From: Occultella gossypii
Lineage (GTDB): Bacteria > Actinomycetota > Actinomycetes > Actinomycetales > Beutenbergiaceae
Length of the DNA: 64,000 nt
NCBI RefSeq assembly: GCF_019947135.1
Contig: NZ_JAGSHT010000006.1
Location: forward strand, 1 to 64,000
Direction: 5' to 3'
The notes below the pieces were generated by a model. It was not told the origin of the DNA. It saw nothing but the letters and a program-made list of their open reading frames with translations, and did no database searches. Positions 61,699 to 64,000 of this stretch are shown in pieces. The position numbers were made by a program, and so were the translations under genes. Every line of letters starts with the position of its first letter. Within the stretch, counting starts at the first letter, position 1.

Positions 61699-62879
61699 CT
61701 GGGCGGCCCGCCGATCAGGTGGTTCCTGCCCAGGATCTCGCTGACGTCCTCCAGCAGCGCTCCGGCCCGGGCCAGGCAGGTGGCGACGTCCGGTTCGATC
61801 GAGGTGAGCGGGTAGACGGCGAGGATGCCGTTCTCGCGCAGCCGCTCCGTGGTCAGGGTGGTCCGGCCGGCGACGGCGACGGTCGGCACCCCGGCGGTGC
61901 TCGCGGCCGCGGCGACGCCGACCGGGGTCTTGCCGAACATGCTCTGCTCGTCGAGGGACCCCTCGCCCGTGATCACGAGGTCGGCGCCGGCCACCCTGGC
62001 GTCGAAGCCGATCAGGTCCAGGACCACCTCGACACCCGGCCGGCGGGTCGCGCCGAGCAGGGCCAGGGCGGCGAAGCCGAGGCCCCCGGCCGCACCGGCG
62101 CCGGGGCTCGCGGCGACCTCGGCGGCCGGTGCGAACCCGGCCTCGGTGAGGGCGTCGACCCAGCGGGCCAGCCCGGCGTCCAGATCCGCGATCGCGGCGG
62201 CGTCGGCGCCCTTCTGGCCCCCGTAGACGGCGGCCGCACCGTCCGGCCCGAGCAGCGGGTTGTCCACGTCCGAGGCGAGCACCACCTCGGTCCGGGCGAG
62301 CCGGGGGTCGAGCCCGGACGCATCCACCGCGACCAGCCGGCGCAACGCGTCCCCACCCGGGCCGAGCTCGCCGTCGGGGCCGGTCAGCCGCAGCCCGAGC
62401 GCCTGGGCGAGCCCGGCGCCGCCGTCCGTGGAGGCGCTGCCGCCGACGCCGAGGACGATCCGGCGCGCCCCGTGGTCGAGCGCGTGCGACACGAGCTCGC
62501 CGGTGCCGTAGGTGCCGGACCGGCGTGCCGCGTCGTCGTCCGCGGCCGTGAACGCGAGCCCGGACGCGGCGGCCATCTCGATGACCGCCACCCCGTCCCG
62601 GGCGGCATACGTGGCCCGGACCGGCCCGCCGAGCGGGCCGGTCACGTCCACCTCGACCGGTGCGAAACCGGAGGCGACGGCCGCTGCCACGGTGCCCTCA
62701 CCGCCGTCGGCCACCGGCAGCTCGTCGATCTCCAACGCCACCACCGCGCCGTCGGTGACGAGCCGGCGCAGACCCGCGGCGACGTGCGCGGCGACCTCCC
62801 CGGCCTCGAGGGAACCCTTGAACTTGTCCGGTGCGATGAGGATCCGGGTCGGCGATGGGGGCACGGTGGCGTGTGTCAT
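61695..62879 (-). CDS. glxK: Glycerate kinase (GarK/GlxK type)
   Basis: A 394-residue type 1 glycerate kinase giving 2-phosphoglycerate from D-glycerate. The start [19 protein letters not shown] is the family hallmark, with ADGGEGT near 57 and [24 protein letters not shown] and [21 protein letters not shown]. It feeds glyoxylate carbon from gcl into glycolysis. ATG 62879 is 4 nt beyond the gcl stop. Confidence 0.94.
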   Translation of the reverse strand: MTHATVPPSPTRILIAPDKFKGSLEAGEVAAHVAAGLRRLVTDGAVVALEIDELPVADGGEGTVAAAVASGFAPVEVDVTGPLGGPVRATYAARDGVAVIEMAAASGLAFTAADDDAARRSGTYGTGELVSHALDHGARRIVLGVGGSASTDGGAGLAQALGLRLTGPDGELGPGGDALRRLVAVDASGLDPRLARTEVVLASDVDNPLLGPDGAAAVYGGQKGADAAAIADLDAGLARWVDALTEAGFAPAAEVAASPGAGAAGGLGFAALALLGATRRPGVEVVLDLIGFDARVAGADLVITGEGSLDEQSMFGKTPVGVAAAASTAGVPTVAVAGRTTLTTERLRENGILAVYPLTSIEPDVATCLARAGALLEDVSEILGRNHLIGGPPR

Positions 62880-62883
62880 GCCC

Positions 62884-64000
<1,117 letters not shown>

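Overview
The window is high-GC (about 70%), densely packed bacterial chromosome. Short ATGA/GTGA gene overlaps, DUF222-type HNH, DUF2510, DUF6318 and DUF3516 proteins, GTG starts, many leaderless promoters and a coproporphyrin-type heme operon all point to an actinobacterium. Order Micrococcales (Beutenbergia/Ruania/Georgenia-like) is my inference; no rRNA, tRNA or other taxonomic marker is present. I see no prophage, transposase, CRISPR array or functional tRNA gene.

Layout. 1-6.7 kb: end of a DUF222/HNH nuclease with a 4 x 42 bp linker repeat, an SRPBCC-ArsR pair, an aldo/keto reductase, a SUFU-like protein, two paralogous small membrane proteins, an LCP cell-wall ligase and a pair of SMR exporters whose leader carries a guanidine-III riboswitch. 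6.7-18.5 kb: the whole C5-to-heme pathway. hemE-hemY-hemQ-hemH-hemC-hemD-hemB-hemL read leftward as one tight operon, and hemA reads rightward beyond two unrelated genes. 18.5-24.8 kb: a DUF2252 remnant, a second kinase-like gene, a prolyl oligopeptidase, a serine hydrolase, a SecDF-head-like lipoprotein and a class I amidotransferase. 24.8-27.3 kb: an auxiliary-type tryptophanyl-tRNA synthetase behind a Trp-Trp leader-peptide attenuator, next to ltrA. 27.4-37.3 kb: housekeeping genes (DUF3516 helicase, YbaK, amidohydrolase, YccF, YggS, thioredoxin, diacylglycerol kinase, lipoate ligase).

37.4-55.2 kb is rich in branched-chain amino-acid genes: cimA, ilvE, leuB, ilvC, ilvN, ilvB and ilvD. The cimA and ilvB leaders each encode a short peptide with a run of Val/Leu/Ile codons followed by competing hairpins and a terminator with a T run. 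Interspersed are a compact family A DNA polymerase, a low-GC island of DUF6318 lipoproteins plus a PKD protein, an OsmC protein and a pterin dehydratase-glyoxalase fusion.

55.4-64 kb: small membrane and hydrolase genes, a three-gene cassette (ribbon-helix-helix regulator, 48-residue microprotein, DUF4097 protein) behind a helically phased operator array, and a purine-salvage operon (gcl-glxK-allB-alc) that takes allantoin to ureidoglycolate and glyoxylate to phosphoglycerate; gcl runs off the right edge.

The strongest observations are the guanidine-III riboswitch, the three attenuators, the phased operator array, and two identical DnaA-box-like elements at the same position before two paralogous lipoprotein genes. 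All functional calls come from reading sequence only; no database search was run.
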